Positions 8,389-16,034 of a stretch of 27,300 nt of DNA are shown piece by piece. The notes under the pieces are model-generated. The model had not been told where the DNA came from. It did not search any database and worked only from the letters and a program-made list of their open reading frames with translations. The DNA is from an uncultured Collinsella sp. (GTDB lineage Bacteria > Actinomycetota > Coriobacteriia > Coriobacteriales > Coriobacteriaceae), in assembly GCA_902493835.1 (NCBI GenBank), contig CABURG010000006.1, positions 1-27,300 on the forward strand, in the 5' to 3' direction. The translations under genes and the position numbers were made by a program. Within the stretch, counting starts at the first letter, position 1. Each line of letters opens with the position of its first letter.

Positions 8389-10581
8389 TTATGAAGCGTC
8401 GGCGGCGATGTGCGCCAGCGCCTCGACGAGCTCTTGCGAGCTCACAGGCTTGCTCAGGTGCGCGTTCATGCCCGCCTCGCGCGAAAGCCTGCGGTCGTCG
8501 GCAAAGGCGTTGGCACTCACGGCGATAATCGGCGTGGTCACGGCATCCTCGCGATCGAGCGCTCGAATCTGGCGCGTGGCCTCAAGGCCATCGATGCCGG
8601 GCATCATGATGTCCATCAACACCACGTCGTACTCGTACGGCGCGCTCGCGACAAACATCTCGACGGCAGACTCACCATCCTTAGCATGCGTCACGACGGC
8701 ACCGGCACGGCTGAGCGTAAACTGCGCGATCTCGGCATTCAGATCGTTATCCTCTACGAGCAAAACGCGCAAGCCCTGGAGCACATCGCCATCGCCCGCA
8801 TCCACGCGAACTGCCTGAGGAATCTCGGAGCGGTCGCACTTCTCGAACGGCAGGCGGATGGTAAATGTCGTCCCCTGCCCCAAGACGCTCGTAAAGCTCA
8901 TGGTTCCGCCCATAAGCTCGACCAACTGTTTTGCGATAGGCGCACCCAGGCCAGTTCCCGATGAAGCGCCTTCCACCTGTTGCTCCTCACGGCAAAACGG
9001 CTCGTAGAGGCGCTGTTGGAACTCCTCGCTCATGCCAATACCGTTGTCGGCGATCGTGTATTCATAGACGGGGACACCATCCGCTGGCTCCACCTCGCGG
9101 CACACCAGGCGAACATAGCCGCCCTGGCGGTTGTACTTGACGGCATTGCCGGCAATATTGAGCAACAAGCGCTTGAGGTGCGTCACGCTCACCCGAGCAT
9201 AGGGATGATCAAGCATCTGCTGGTCGCAGATAATTGTCACCAGACGCTCCTCGGCCTGGCGCTCCAGAATATCGCGCACCTCGTGGTTGAGGGTCACCAA
9301 GTTTACGGGAACAAGCTCCAGATCGATCTGCCCGCTCTCCAGACGACTCATATCCAGGGCCTCGTTGGCAAGGTCGAGCAGCAGTCCCGATGCCGTCCAG
9401 ATCTTTGAGCGGCACTCGGTCTGCTTTTGCAGATCGTCCGCATTGGCATCGCCAACCTCAACCATACCGCGAATGCCGTTGATGGGCGTGCGCAGATCGT
9501 GGCTCATGCGACGCAAAAATTCCGTCTTTGCCGAGTTGGCAGACGAGGCCTCACGCGCTGCCTTTGCCAGCCTGTCGCCATAGTCGCGCTCCTGCTGCAG
9601 CAAATCCGTCAAACGTCGACGATCAGCGCGGCGGCGCGCCATCACAACAACGGCTATAACACCGCTGTAGAGCACCAGCACGCCGGCAGCAACAGCCGCG
9701 ACGACCTCAAAGTAGCGCCGCGCCGAGGCATAGGTATACACGTAGAATCCGCGCGCTTTTCCAAATGTGCCCAAATACCACTCGCCATTGGCGTTAACCA
9801 ATCTGACCTTACCAGCCGGGCATCGATCCTTTATACCGTCGACAATGAAGACATCCGTCGCAGGCAGATTGAACACGCCCAATATGGTGGGTTCAACGGC
9901 ATTGGTCGCAACGACCTTGCCGTCGCTTTCGATCACGATATTGCCGCTGTCGATGGTCTCATAACCACCGAGCAGGCTCTGCAGTTTGAGCGTATTGCTC
10001 GCGACCGCCTTGGCGCTCTGGTGCCTCACTGCGACAACGATGCCCTCGCCATCCTGCCGAGTCACGCAGCCAATGTCTGCGACCGAATCATCCGCAAGCG
10101 TGATACGGGCGGTATAAGACTTAAGCGGATGGGCTGCCACCTCCAGCACGGGCGCTTCCTTGAGATACGTAGCAAGCGACTCGTAGCCCACGCCATCCGT
10201 CGAGCACTCGGACACCAAATTGCCCGATGCGTCCGTCACGATCAGTGCACTCACGTTGAACTGGTCAGCATATTGCTCCAGCGTGGCGTTATCCACCGAG
10301 CCGTCGCGCTCCATATCGCGCGCTGCCTCTCCGGCAATCTCCATAACGCGAATCAGGTTTTTGGTCGTATAGGCACTGTTGAACGCATCGTAGGAAAGAC
10401 TCTGCGTCGCCACGTAATCGACAACGTCGGCAAAGCGCTGCTCGGCTTGGGCCGTCGTGTAACCGTAGCTCATCATGCCGGCAACAACCGAGAACGCTAT
10501 CCCCAGCAGAGCGACAAGGAGCCATGCCCCTGCCGAACGATTGCCCCGCTCCTGAGCGGCGTGGTCGGGCGCATCGATCAT
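8389..10581 (-). CDS. membrane hybrid sensor histidine kinase with receiver domain
   Basis: A 730-residue kinase. TM1 (about 18-40) and TM2 (about 293-314) flank an extracellular domain of roughly 250 residues that I do not recognise; it could be a Cache-like sensor. A coiled linker (318-350), HisKA with His361 (MSHDLRTPINGI), a HATPase domain (NIAGNAVKYN, DNGIGM, GTGLGAP) and a C-terminal receiver with Asp657 (LMDIMMPGIDG) follow. The ATG overlaps the stop of the upstream binding-protein gene in an ATGA (10578-10581), so the two are translationally coupled and probably form one sensory unit. The receiver ends with GMNAHLSKP, also present in the kinase at 4992-7796, which marks them as paralogues. 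No output regulator is adjacent. Confidence 0.9.
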   Translation of the reverse strand: MIDAPDHAAQERGNRSAGAWLLVALLGIAFSVVAGMMSYGYTTAQAEQRFADVVDYVATQSLSYDAFNSAYTTKNLIRVMEIAGEAARDMERDGSVDNATLEQYADQFNVSALIVTDASGNLVSECSTDGVGYESLATYLKEAPVLEVAAHPLKSYTARITLADDSVADIGCVTRQDGEGIVVAVRHQSAKAVASNTLKLQSLLGGYETIDSGNIVIESDGKVVATNAVEPTILGVFNLPATDVFIVDGIKDRCPAGKVRLVNANGEWYLGTFGKARGFYVYTYASARRYFEVVAAVAAGVLVLYSGVIAVVVMARRRADRRRLTDLLQQERDYGDRLAKAAREASSANSAKTEFLRRMSHDLRTPINGIRGMVEVGDANADDLQKQTECRSKIWTASGLLLDLANEALDMSRLESGQIDLELVPVNLVTLNHEVRDILERQAEERLVTIICDQQMLDHPYARVSVTHLKRLLLNIAGNAVKYNRQGGYVRLVCREVEPADGVPVYEYTIADNGIGMSEEFQQRLYEPFCREEQQVEGASSGTGLGAPIAKQLVELMGGTMSFTSVLGQGTTFTIRLPFEKCDRSEIPQAVRVDAGDGDVLQGLRVLLVEDNDLNAEIAQFTLSRAGAVVTHAKDGESAVEMFVASAPYEYDVVLMDIMMPGIDGLEATRQIRALDREDAVTTPIIAVSANAFADDRRLSREAGMNAHLSKPVSSQELVEALAHIAADAS

Positions 10582-11447
10582 GACAGCCCCTCCATATTCA
10601 AAAATGGCGAAGGGTCATCAAAGTACTTTGACACCAGACGTTCCATGGTGCCGTCGGCTAGCAATTCCTGGTAGACATGGGTGAGCTTAACGTCGATGCC
10701 GCGCGTATCGTTGATATCGAAAGCAGTGCCCAAACCAGCCACTAGCAGCGGCTCATCCAGAATGCGATACGTCACACCATAGTCCTTTTCGTAGGTGAGC
10801 AGCGAGGACTCATGCGCGGCGATGGCGTCGACCAGGCCCTCGACGAGCGCCGGGTTCAGGCATGAGCGGTCCGAAAAGCTGTAGAGCTCCTTGATCTGCG
10901 GAACGTTTTCATTTGTACGATTGAGCAAAATGTCCTCGGGCTTGGTAGTGGACTGGACCGCCACAACCTTGTCCTCAAGATCGGCAAGCGTGTAGATATC
11001 GCTCTGGGGATCGACCGCGACTACCTGGCGGCTCGCAAGGTACGGGCCGGCCCAACGATACTCGTTCTCGCGACCCGTCATGCTAAAGCTGCCCATGACG
11101 CAATCGAGCTCGCCGCTCGCCAGTAGCTCGTTCTTCTTTTCCCAATCGATCAGCTGGTATTTTGGCTTGTAACCAATGCGGGCCAAAGCCTCGGTCAATA
11201 TCTCGACATCCAGGCCAACGATATCGCCGTACTCGTCGGTATACACAAACGGTGGATAAAGGTCGCTGCCGACGTTGAGCGTCGTAAGGTCGTCGTCTTT
11301 GACTTGCGAGGCGTCCAGACCTTCTAATGCAGACGTCGAGGCTCCGTCATTCGACCCGGAACAGCCAGCTATCGCTACGACAAAGGCGCTCGCCACTGCA
11401 AGCACAAAAAACAACGAAATGGCAACCGAGCGACAGGGTCTTTTCAT
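10578..11447 (-). CDS. family-3 solute-binding lipoprotein, probable kinase partner
   Basis: A 289-residue extracellular binding protein anchored as a lipoprotein. The N-terminus has a basic start, a hydrophobic stretch and the lipobox IAGC with Cys29. The mature part fits SBP_bac_3: YPPFVYTDEYGDIVGLDVEI is the typical ligand-pocket opening, followed by GELDCVMGSFSMT and a C-terminal lobe. The family binds polar amino acids and related compounds. No ABC permease or ATPase genes accompany it. Instead it overlaps a hybrid kinase by four bases, so it likely delivers or senses ligand for that kinase. The frame opens at 11591, but the ATG at 11447 is chosen because CTGGAG lies four bases upstream and the lipoprotein signal starts there. 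Confidence 0.85.
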   Translation of the reverse strand: MKRPCRSVAISLFFVLAVASAFVVAIAGCSGSNDGASTSALEGLDASQVKDDDLTTLNVGSDLYPPFVYTDEYGDIVGLDVEILTEALARIGYKPKYQLIDWEKKNELLASGELDCVMGSFSMTGRENEYRWAGPYLASRQVVAVDPQSDIYTLADLEDKVVAVQSTTKPEDILLNRTNENVPQIKELYSFSDRSCLNPALVEGLVDAIAAHESSLLTYEKDYGVTYRILDEPLLVAGLGTAFDINDTRGIDVKLTHVYQELLADGTMERLVSKYFDDPSPFLNMEGLS

Positions 11448-11537
11448 CGAGCTCCAGACGATCCTGTTTACAGACTGAAATGGTAAAAAATAATAGCAAA
11501 CAAAACCACACGAGCGCCCAATGGTTACAGATGCCTT

Positions 11538-11582
11538 ACCACACGGGGCCTTCCAGCCGACTTGGCAGAAGACCCCGCATGC
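11538..11582 (-). terminator. imperfect hairpin after the aminotransferase gene
   Basis: On the - strand, GCGGGG, TTC and GCC pair with GGC, GAA and CCCCG in an interrupted stem. It lies about 10 bases after the stop of the MalY-like gene and before the binding-protein gene. There is no clear T-run, so a terminator role is tentative. Confidence 0.3.
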
Positions 11583-11591
11583 AGTGCTCAC

Positions 11592-12806
11592 TTACCGTGC
11601 ATTAAAAACGTAGCGGTCCAGGCGGTCGCACGCTTCCCTCACGCGCGAAAGCGGCAGCGCCAGATTCACGCGAATGTGGCAGGGCCCGTGGAACGGGCGG
11701 CCGTCCTGATACCCCACGCCCACGCGCGCCCCCTCGTCGAGCAACCACTGAATATCGCGGCCATGCTCGCGGCACCACTCGGTGCAGTCCAGAAACACCA
11801 TGTACGTGCCCTGCGGACGCGAAAACGCGACGCCCTTCCAGTGTTTTTCTGCATATGTGCAGAAGTACTCGATGTTGCCGGCAAGCACCTGGTTGAGCTC
11901 GTCCACCCACTCGTAGCCCTGCGGCTGATAGGCACCAATAAGCGCATGCATGGAGAGGACATTCATCTCGTTGTAGTGAGTCTTGTCGGACACGGCGCAT
12001 ATGCGGTCGCGCAGCGTCTCGTTGTAGACAATGTGGTAGCTGCCGACCAGGCCCGCCAGGTTGAACGTCTTGCTGGGCGCGTAGAGGGCAACCGTACGCA
12101 TGCGGGCATCCTCGCTCACCGACTGCGTCGGGATATGCTTGTGCCCCGGCAAGATGATATCGGACCAAATCTCGTCCGAGATCACCACGCAATCGTGCTG
12201 GCGATAGATGTCCATGGCGCGCTCGATCTCGTCGCGCTCCCATACGCGGCCGCAGGGATTGTGCGGCGAGCAGAACACCGCGGCATGGATGTGGTTTTGG
12301 GCGAGCTTGTGCTCCATGTCCTCAAAGTCCATACGCCACACGCCTTGATCGTCGAGCTTAAGCGGGCTGTGGACAATACGATAGCCCGCGGCTTCGATGG
12401 ATTTGGTAAAGCCGATGTAGGTGGGGCTATGGACCAGCACCGCATCGCCCGGCTGGACATACGCGCGCAACGTCGACACGACACCGCCCAGCACGCCGTT
12501 TTCGTAGCCGATATGCTCCGGTGCCAAGCCCTCAACGCCATTGCGGCGCCTCTGCCATTCGATGATGCGGTCGAAGTACTCGGGGCGCGGATTGAAATAG
12601 CCAAACATGGGGTGCTGGGCGCGCTGAATGATGTGCTCCTGGACCGTGGGCACCGTGGCAAAATTCATGTCGGCTACCCACATCGGAATGCGGTCGAAGC
12701 CCTCGTCGGGTGCGTTCGGAGCTATACCGGGGATCTCGCCCCAGGAGTCAACGGCGATGGAGTCCATGCCGTGGCGGTCTATAAGCGAGCTAAAGTCGTA
12801 TTTCAT
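11592..12806 (-). CDS. MalY/PatB-type PLP aminotransferase (putative C-S lyase)
   Basis: A 404-residue cytoplasmic fold-type I PLP enzyme. It has MWVADMNF near residue 42-49, PHNPCG with Asn183, SDEIW with Asp211 binding the pyridinium nitrogen, and APSKTFNLAGL with Lys246 as the predicted Schiff-base lysine. The C-terminal IRVNLALP carries the carboxylate-binding arginine. This motif set matches the MalY/PatB group, which cleaves cystathionine or cysteine conjugates to pyruvate, ammonia and a thiol; aminotransfer is also possible. The start at 12806 is preferred over 12875 because GGGAGC lies five bases before it and homologues usually begin close to MKYDF. It follows trmO by 111 bases on the same strand. 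Confidence 0.85.
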   Translation of the reverse strand: MKYDFSSLIDRHGMDSIAVDSWGEIPGIAPNAPDEGFDRIPMWVADMNFATVPTVQEHIIQRAQHPMFGYFNPRPEYFDRIIEWQRRRNGVEGLAPEHIGYENGVLGGVVSTLRAYVQPGDAVLVHSPTYIGFTKSIEAAGYRIVHSPLKLDDQGVWRMDFEDMEHKLAQNHIHAAVFCSPHNPCGRVWERDEIERAMDIYRQHDCVVISDEIWSDIILPGHKHIPTQSVSEDARMRTVALYAPSKTFNLAGLVGSYHIVYNETLRDRICAVSDKTHYNEMNVLSMHALIGAYQPQGYEWVDELNQVLAGNIEYFCTYAEKHWKGVAFSRPQGTYMVFLDCTEWCREHGRDIQWLLDEGARVGVGYQDGRPFHGPCHIRVNLALPLSRVREACDRLDRYVFNAR

Positions 12807-12917
12807 GCTGAGCTCCCGTGCAAAGTGATTGTTTTGGTAGGCGTTATTGTCCACCAGCACGGGCGATTTTGGCATGGGGTTTGGCGCTTAATTTGACGGG
12901 TGCGGACGAATGGCTGG

Positions 12918-13664
12918 TTAGTCTTGCGCGTCGTTGACGGCGACTACGGTTAGCTGGGTTTCATCGACCGTAAAAGATATGTCGAGTCCGGCGTAGGCCA
13001 AGTGGTAAACGCGGTTTGGCTCGTGCTTGCTGCCCGCGCGGCGTGGATCTTGGCGAAGGACCTCGACCAAGCCGGGGAGCTTTGCGGGAAGGACCATATC
13101 CTGCAGCGCTTGCGGGAACTCGACGTCGAGCTCTTGCCACGGAGCATCCTCAATCCAGCCGCCGGTCGCATCCAGGTGGCAATCCGCAAACGGAATGTAG
13201 GGCTTGATATCGTAGATGGGCGTGCCGTCGCGCAGATCGGCCCCCAGCACATGGATGATGGGGCCGTCGTCGGTAAGCTCCACGCGGTCGAGCTTAACGC
13301 AGGTGAGCCCAATGGGATTAGGGCGAAACGGACTGCGCGTGGCAAACACACCCACGCGCTCGGCTCCGCCCAGACGCGGCGGGCGCACGGTCTTCGACCA
13401 TTTTGCGTTGGTTCCGGACCTGTCCCGCGTCTTGGCATCGGCGGCTATGTCCTTAGCCGTGCCGCCGGGTGTGCCGTTTTCAAAACGCCACAGCAGCCAT
13501 AGGTGAGAGAAGGAGTCCAGGCCCTCAACCGCTGCGTTGGAGGCAAATTCCGGCTCAAAGACGATGCGTCCCTGCAGATGGGGCGCCAAAAAGCTGTTGC
13601 GCGGAATGCCGAACTTCTGCGGCAGGTCGGTATGTATGTGTGCAATAGGTTCCATGCCGGTCAT
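12918..13664 (-). CDS. trmO: TrmO/TsaA-type tRNA methyltransferase
   Basis: A 248-residue protein of the TrmO (YaeB/VirR, UPF0066) family. In known members it uses S-adenosylmethionine to N6-methylate t6A37 in tRNA. The family signature FRPNPIGLT lies in the middle, preceded by RLGGAERVGVFATRSP. GADLRDGTPIYDIKPYIPFAD follows, and these together form the beta-barrel active site. The frame remains open upstream to 14525, but that extension is antisense to the XRE regulator gene and is rejected. The start is either 13664 or 13655 (MTGMEPIAHIHTD); neither has a strong ribosome binding site. It is divergent from the regulator gene, with 132 bases between them. Confidence 0.85.
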   Translation of the reverse strand: MTGMEPIAHIHTDLPQKFGIPRNSFLAPHLQGRIVFEPEFASNAAVEGLDSFSHLWLLWRFENGTPGGTAKDIAADAKTRDRSGTNAKWSKTVRPPRLGGAERVGVFATRSPFRPNPIGLTCVKLDRVELTDDGPIIHVLGADLRDGTPIYDIKPYIPFADCHLDATGGWIEDAPWQELDVEFPQALQDMVLPAKLPGLVEVLRQDPRRAGSKHEPNRVYHLAYAGLDISFTVDETQLTVVAVNDAQD

Positions 13665-13722
13665 TGTACGGCATGGAGACGTGGGGCGTTGCGCGCAATT
13701 CTTCGCCGCGGTCTCCCGTCGT

Positions 13723-13737
13723 GCAACCAACGGTTGC
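13723..13737. promoter_or_regulatory. inverted-repeat operator candidate for the XRE regulator
   Basis: GCAACC (13723-13728) and GGTTGC (13732-13737) form a perfect inverted repeat with a 3-base spacer. It abuts the predicted -35 box of the regulator gene and lies in the divergent trmO/regulator gap. Autoregulation is an inference. Confidence 0.4.
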
Positions 13738-13766
13738 TTGGAAGGGCGCCTGCCGCCGCGTATGCT
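13738..13766 (+). promoter_or_regulatory. candidate promoter of the XRE-TipAS regulator
   Basis: TTGGAA (13738-13743) and TATGCT (13761-13766) have the optimal 17-base spacing, each matching four of six consensus positions. The start codon is 30 bases downstream of the -10 box. Confidence 0.4.
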
Positions 13767-13796
13767 TAAGCCATCAACCAGCAGAAAGGAGCCGCT

Positions 13797-14624
13797 ATGG
13801 CCTTTGCAGAAAAGCTCATCGCTGTCCGTCGCGCCCATCACCTTACCCAAGAGCAGCTCGCCGCCAAACTCTTTGTCACGCGCCAAGCCGTCAGCCGTTG
13901 GGAGCGCGACGAGGTCACCCCGGGCATCGACATGATGAAACTCATTGCCGCCGTAACCGGAGAGCCGTTGTCCCACCTGCTCGAAATGCCCGAGCACTAT
14001 TGCCAGAGCTGCGGCATGATACTCACGCCCAACGACTGCGGCACCGATGCCACGGGCACCGCGACCGACCATTACTGCAAGTGGTGCTACGACCACGGCA
14101 AGTACACCTACGACACCACCATGGAGGCAATGATCGAGGATTGTGCCCCGCGGCTGGCACAAAACACCGGCATGTCGCTCGACGAAGCCGTCTCGCTCAT
14201 GGGCGCCGTCCTGCCGCAACTGGAGCGCTGGCGCGCCGTGCAAGAAAACGAGGAGCGCTACGGTGCCGAGGGGCGGGCGCGCTATGGCGATGAGGCTATC
14301 GATGCAGCAAACGAAGCGCTGCTGGACATGGACCCCGAGACATGGAACGACATGAAGGAACTTGAACGCGCCATTCTGGGCCAGCTCTCGATTGCCATGG
14401 GCATTGGCGACCCAGAGAGCAACGAAGCCCAAAAACTGGTTGCAATGCACCGTCGATGGATTGCTCTCAACTGGGGATGCGAGCCCCAAGACGAGGCGTA
14501 CCTGGGCCTCGCCCACGGCTATCATGCCGACCAGCGCTTTGTTGACTACTACGACAAGCCCTGCGGCACCGGAGCCACGGCGTTTCTGGTCCAGGCCATC
14601 GAGTCGTCGTTGACGCGCGCATAG
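13797..14624 (+). CDS. XRE-family regulator with zinc ribbon and TipAS-like ligand domain
   Basis: A 275-residue three-part regulator. Residues 5-60 form an XRE helix-turn-helix (LTQEQLAAKLFVTRQAVSRW). Residues 66-104 hold a putative zinc ribbon with CQSC (Cys69/72) and CKWC (Cys94/97). Residues about 150-272 resemble the TipAS/albicidin-binding fold: a helix with AILGQLSIAMGIGDPESNEAQ, then HRRWIAL, and a closing YDKPCGTGATAFLVQAI. TipAS binds thiopeptide-like antibiotics in MerR-type regulators; here it is joined to an XRE domain instead. AGAAAGGAG precedes the ATG. It probably controls itself, trmO or the glutaredoxin gene 51 bases downstream, but this is unproven. The TipAS call rests on motif recall. 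Confidence 0.8.
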   Translation: MAFAEKLIAVRRAHHLTQEQLAAKLFVTRQAVSRWERDEVTPGIDMMKLIAAVTGEPLSHLLEMPEHYCQSCGMILTPNDCGTDATGTATDHYCKWCYDHGKYTYDTTMEAMIEDCAPRLAQNTGMSLDEAVSLMGAVLPQLERWRAVQENEERYGAEGRARYGDEAIDAANEALLDMDPETWNDMKELERAILGQLSIAMGIGDPESNEAQKLVAMHRRWIALNWGCEPQDEAYLGLAHGYHADQRFVDYYDKPCGTGATAFLVQAIESSLTRA

Positions 14625-14675
14625 ACCGCGGCGGCTTTGGGTATTTCAATCAAAACCGCAACCGATTGGAGACCT

Positions 14676-14921
14676 ATGGCTACTAATCATGAGCTCACGC
14701 TATTCGTTATGACCGGCTGCCCGTACTGCATAAAGGTCAAGCGCTTTTTGGCCGATAACGGCGTGACCATTCCTGAACGCAATATCTCGACCGATTCCGA
14801 TGCCGAGCAAACGCTTATCTCCGTCGGCGGAAAACGCCAGGTTCCCTGCCTGTTCATCGACGGCAAGCCACTCTACGAGTCGAGCGACATCATCGCGTGG
14901 GTACAGGAGAACCTGCTCTAG
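14676..14921 (+). CDS. glutaredoxin
   Basis: An 81-residue thioredoxin-fold redox protein. It starts with the strand LTLFVMTG, followed by the dithiol active site CPYC (Cys15 and Cys18). The cis-proline region is KRQVPCLFIDG (RQVP in place of the usual TVP), and SSDIIAWVQENL follows as the last helix. It should reduce disulfides or glutathione/thiol mixed disulfides in the cytoplasm. The upstream frame is open to 14637, but GGAG four bases before the ATG at 14676 fixes the start. It lies 51 bases after the XRE regulator and may share its transcript. A repeat hairpin downstream probably ends that transcript. Confidence 0.85.
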   Translation: MATNHELTLFVMTGCPYCIKVKRFLADNGVTIPERNISTDSDAEQTLISVGGKRQVPCLFIDGKPLYESSDIIAWVQENLL

Positions 14922-14960
14922 TACGCGCATCCCGTCCGTCCAAGGCCCCACCCCATACGG

Positions 14961-15033
14961 CCCAAACATGTACACCAGCATCCAAAGTCAACATTTTTCG
15001 ACATCTTTGGATGCTGACGTACAACTTTTGGGT
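14961..15033 (+). repeat. palindromic terminator-like repeat, copy 1
   Basis: The arms 14969-14987 and 15005-15023 (core CAGCATCCAAAG) pair with two mismatches, and a short T-run follows (15025-15028). Copy 2 at 16035-16106 is almost identical and in the same orientation. It lies 47 bases after the glutaredoxin stop, so it may serve as its terminator. A decayed REP-like arm (15034-15052) follows, as it does in copy 2. Confidence 0.8.
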
Positions 15034-15420
15034 AGCCATGGACGCTCTTAGCCGGCTAATTGTTTGAGGCGACCTTTGGATTATGGCTGTTTGACGCCTC
15101 TGGAAAGGTTTCCGAGAGGGCTGTGGTCAAAAAAGGGCAAATATGAGTACTGCTACCTGTTTAGTAGCAGCGATTTTGATCACTTCAGGAACTATTCAAC
15201 GTTCCACTCGTCCGCAGGCGACGTTATTTCTCCTCATATGTTCAATAAAAGTAGCTCTTAATGGAAACAAATCTCATCAGGAGCTACAATTTATAGCAAA
15301 ATAAATGCAACCATAATGGCAACAGTACTCATATTTGCCCTTTTTTGACCACGACCCTCCAGAATAGTCGCTAAGAACGACACTAAATGACAAAATCCGA
15401 CACTTGGACGTTCTTATATG
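15034..15420. repeat. decayed REP-like palindrome interrupted by an inserted segment
   Basis: The left arm at 15034-15052 resembles the intact REP left arm at 16109-16128. The matching right arm (AGTCGCTAAGAACG) appears only at 15366-15379. The 313 bases between them have no counterpart in copy 2, where the loop is about 16 bases. A further REP-like half (CGTTCTTA, 15409-15416) forms an 8-bp inverted repeat with 15372-15379. The simplest reading is insertion of foreign sequence into the loop. Confidence 0.55.
15116..15359. mobile_element. MITE-like AT-rich element with 37-bp inverted ends
   Basis: The ends 15116-15152 and 15323-15359 are inverted repeats identical at 35 of 37 positions (shared core GGTCAAAAAAGGGCAAATAT). 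The 170-base interior is visibly AT-rich and contains further stems: CTGCTAC/GTAGCAG at 15150-15170 and GTAGCTC/GAGCTAC at 15251-15287. No convincing coding frame is present. Read rightward, the right arm ends in six T residues, so it could alternatively be a transcribed structured RNA with its own terminator. No target duplication was recognised. Confidence 0.55.
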
Positions 15421-15446
15421 AGTAGCCATTGAAGGACACCTAACGA

Positions 15447-15572
15447 CTACTCCCATTCGCGACACACTGTGTCGCGAATTAAGCTGGTCCCATTATCGAA
15501 GACCAGTGAGAGCTCCTGCTCAGAATCTCGATAGCTTAATAAAGCGCTCCCCTCCGGAAGTTCAATGAGCAT
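15447..15572 (-). pseudogene. possible small coding remnant
   Basis: A 41-codon frame on the - strand from the ATG at 15572 begins MLIELPEGSALLSYRDSEQE and ends RDTVCREWE. The same frame continues upstream without a start (YSFAFQPGIW) until a stop near 15600. A start-like MSIDGFDTP lies just upstream in a different frame, as if a frameshift separates them. The composition is protein-like, but there is no good ribosome binding site and I do not recognise a family. It may be a remnant or chance. Confidence 0.2.
15455..15479. repeat. perfect 25-bp palindrome
   Basis: ATTCGCGACACA and its exact reverse complement flank a single C (centre 15467). It could form a cruciform or hairpin, or bind a dimeric protein. 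A second inverted repeat, CTGGTC/GACCAG, begins a few bases after it. Confidence 0.7.
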
Positions 15573-15672
15573 CCAAATTCCAGGCTGAAAAGCAAAGGAG
15601 TATCGAAACCGTCAATGCTCATTTCCTATCGAACACGCGGGTCAAAACAAGCTAATTAGCCTGATAAACTGT

Positions 15673-15701
15673 TTGTATTTTTGTCTACAAAACTGTATAC
15701 A
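15673..15701 (+). promoter_or_regulatory. promoter with overlapping operator for the RHH gene
   Basis: TTGTAT (15673-15678) and TATACA (15696-15701) are separated by exactly 17 bases. The same interval is an inverted repeat, TTTGTAT at 15672-15678 with ATACAAA at 15696-15702, typical of autoregulation by a ribbon-helix-helix protein. The start codon is 54 bases downstream. Confidence 0.55.
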
Positions 15702-15755
15702 AAAAGAGTATCCGTTGACCTCTGCTCGACATTATGCCGATCGATAGGAGGCGCT

Positions 15756-16022
15756 ATGGACGCTAAGCAGCTCGAAAAGATGATGGGGTTTGCTCCCGGA
15801 GAGTTGGAGAAAGCCGCGGAGGCATACGAAAAAGATGAGTGGCCGAAGGGTCGCACCATCAAGCTGGGAAGGCCGTCGATCTCCGATGAGCCAAGCGTTG
15901 TTTTATCGGCACGTGTGGGTGAGTCTGTTCTTGATGCGTTTGACGCAAAAGCAAAGCGCCATGGGCAAACACGCACGGAGCGACTCAGGGAGCTCATCAC
16001 GCTCGATGCGATGATTGCCTAG
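15756..16022 (+). CDS. ribbon-helix-helix (CopG-like) antitoxin-type regulator
   Basis: An 88-residue protein whose C-terminal part (about 47-83) reads as a ribbon-helix-helix: the strand PSVVLSARV, helix SVLDAFDAKAKRHG and helix TRTERLRELITL. The N-terminal 45 residues (MDAKQLEKMMGF, then ELEKAAEAYEKDEW and GRTIKLGRP) look like the extension of Coriobacterial antitoxin-like proteins and could bind a toxin. AGGAGG lies five bases before the ATG at 15756. An in-frame ATG at 15681 lies inside the promoter and is rejected. No toxin gene follows; the next gene is on the other strand and is a tRNA-modification enzyme. It is therefore either an orphan antitoxin or a standalone repressor. Confidence 0.7.
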   Translation: MDAKQLEKMMGFAPGELEKAAEAYEKDEWPKGRTIKLGRPSISDEPSVVLSARVGESVLDAFDAKAKRHGQTRTERLRELITLDAMIA

Positions 16023-16034
16023 TCACCCTCCGAA

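Noticed and set aside
9427..10674. A 415-codon + strand open frame antisense to the hybrid kinase
   Set aside because: It has no recognisable motif and covers conserved kinase sequence on the other strand.
12807..12875. Upstream start for the MalY-like gene adding 23 residues
   Set aside because: The added residues have no ribosome binding site, while the ATG at 12806 has one at good spacing.
11562..12896. A 444-codon + strand open frame antisense to the aminotransferase gene
   Set aside because: The opposite strand has complete PLP-enzyme motifs and a ribosome binding site. The + frame has neither.
13665..14525. N-terminal extension of trmO to give a 535-residue protein
   Set aside because: The extension is antisense to the XRE-TipAS regulator, and the TrmO fold is complete from about 13664.
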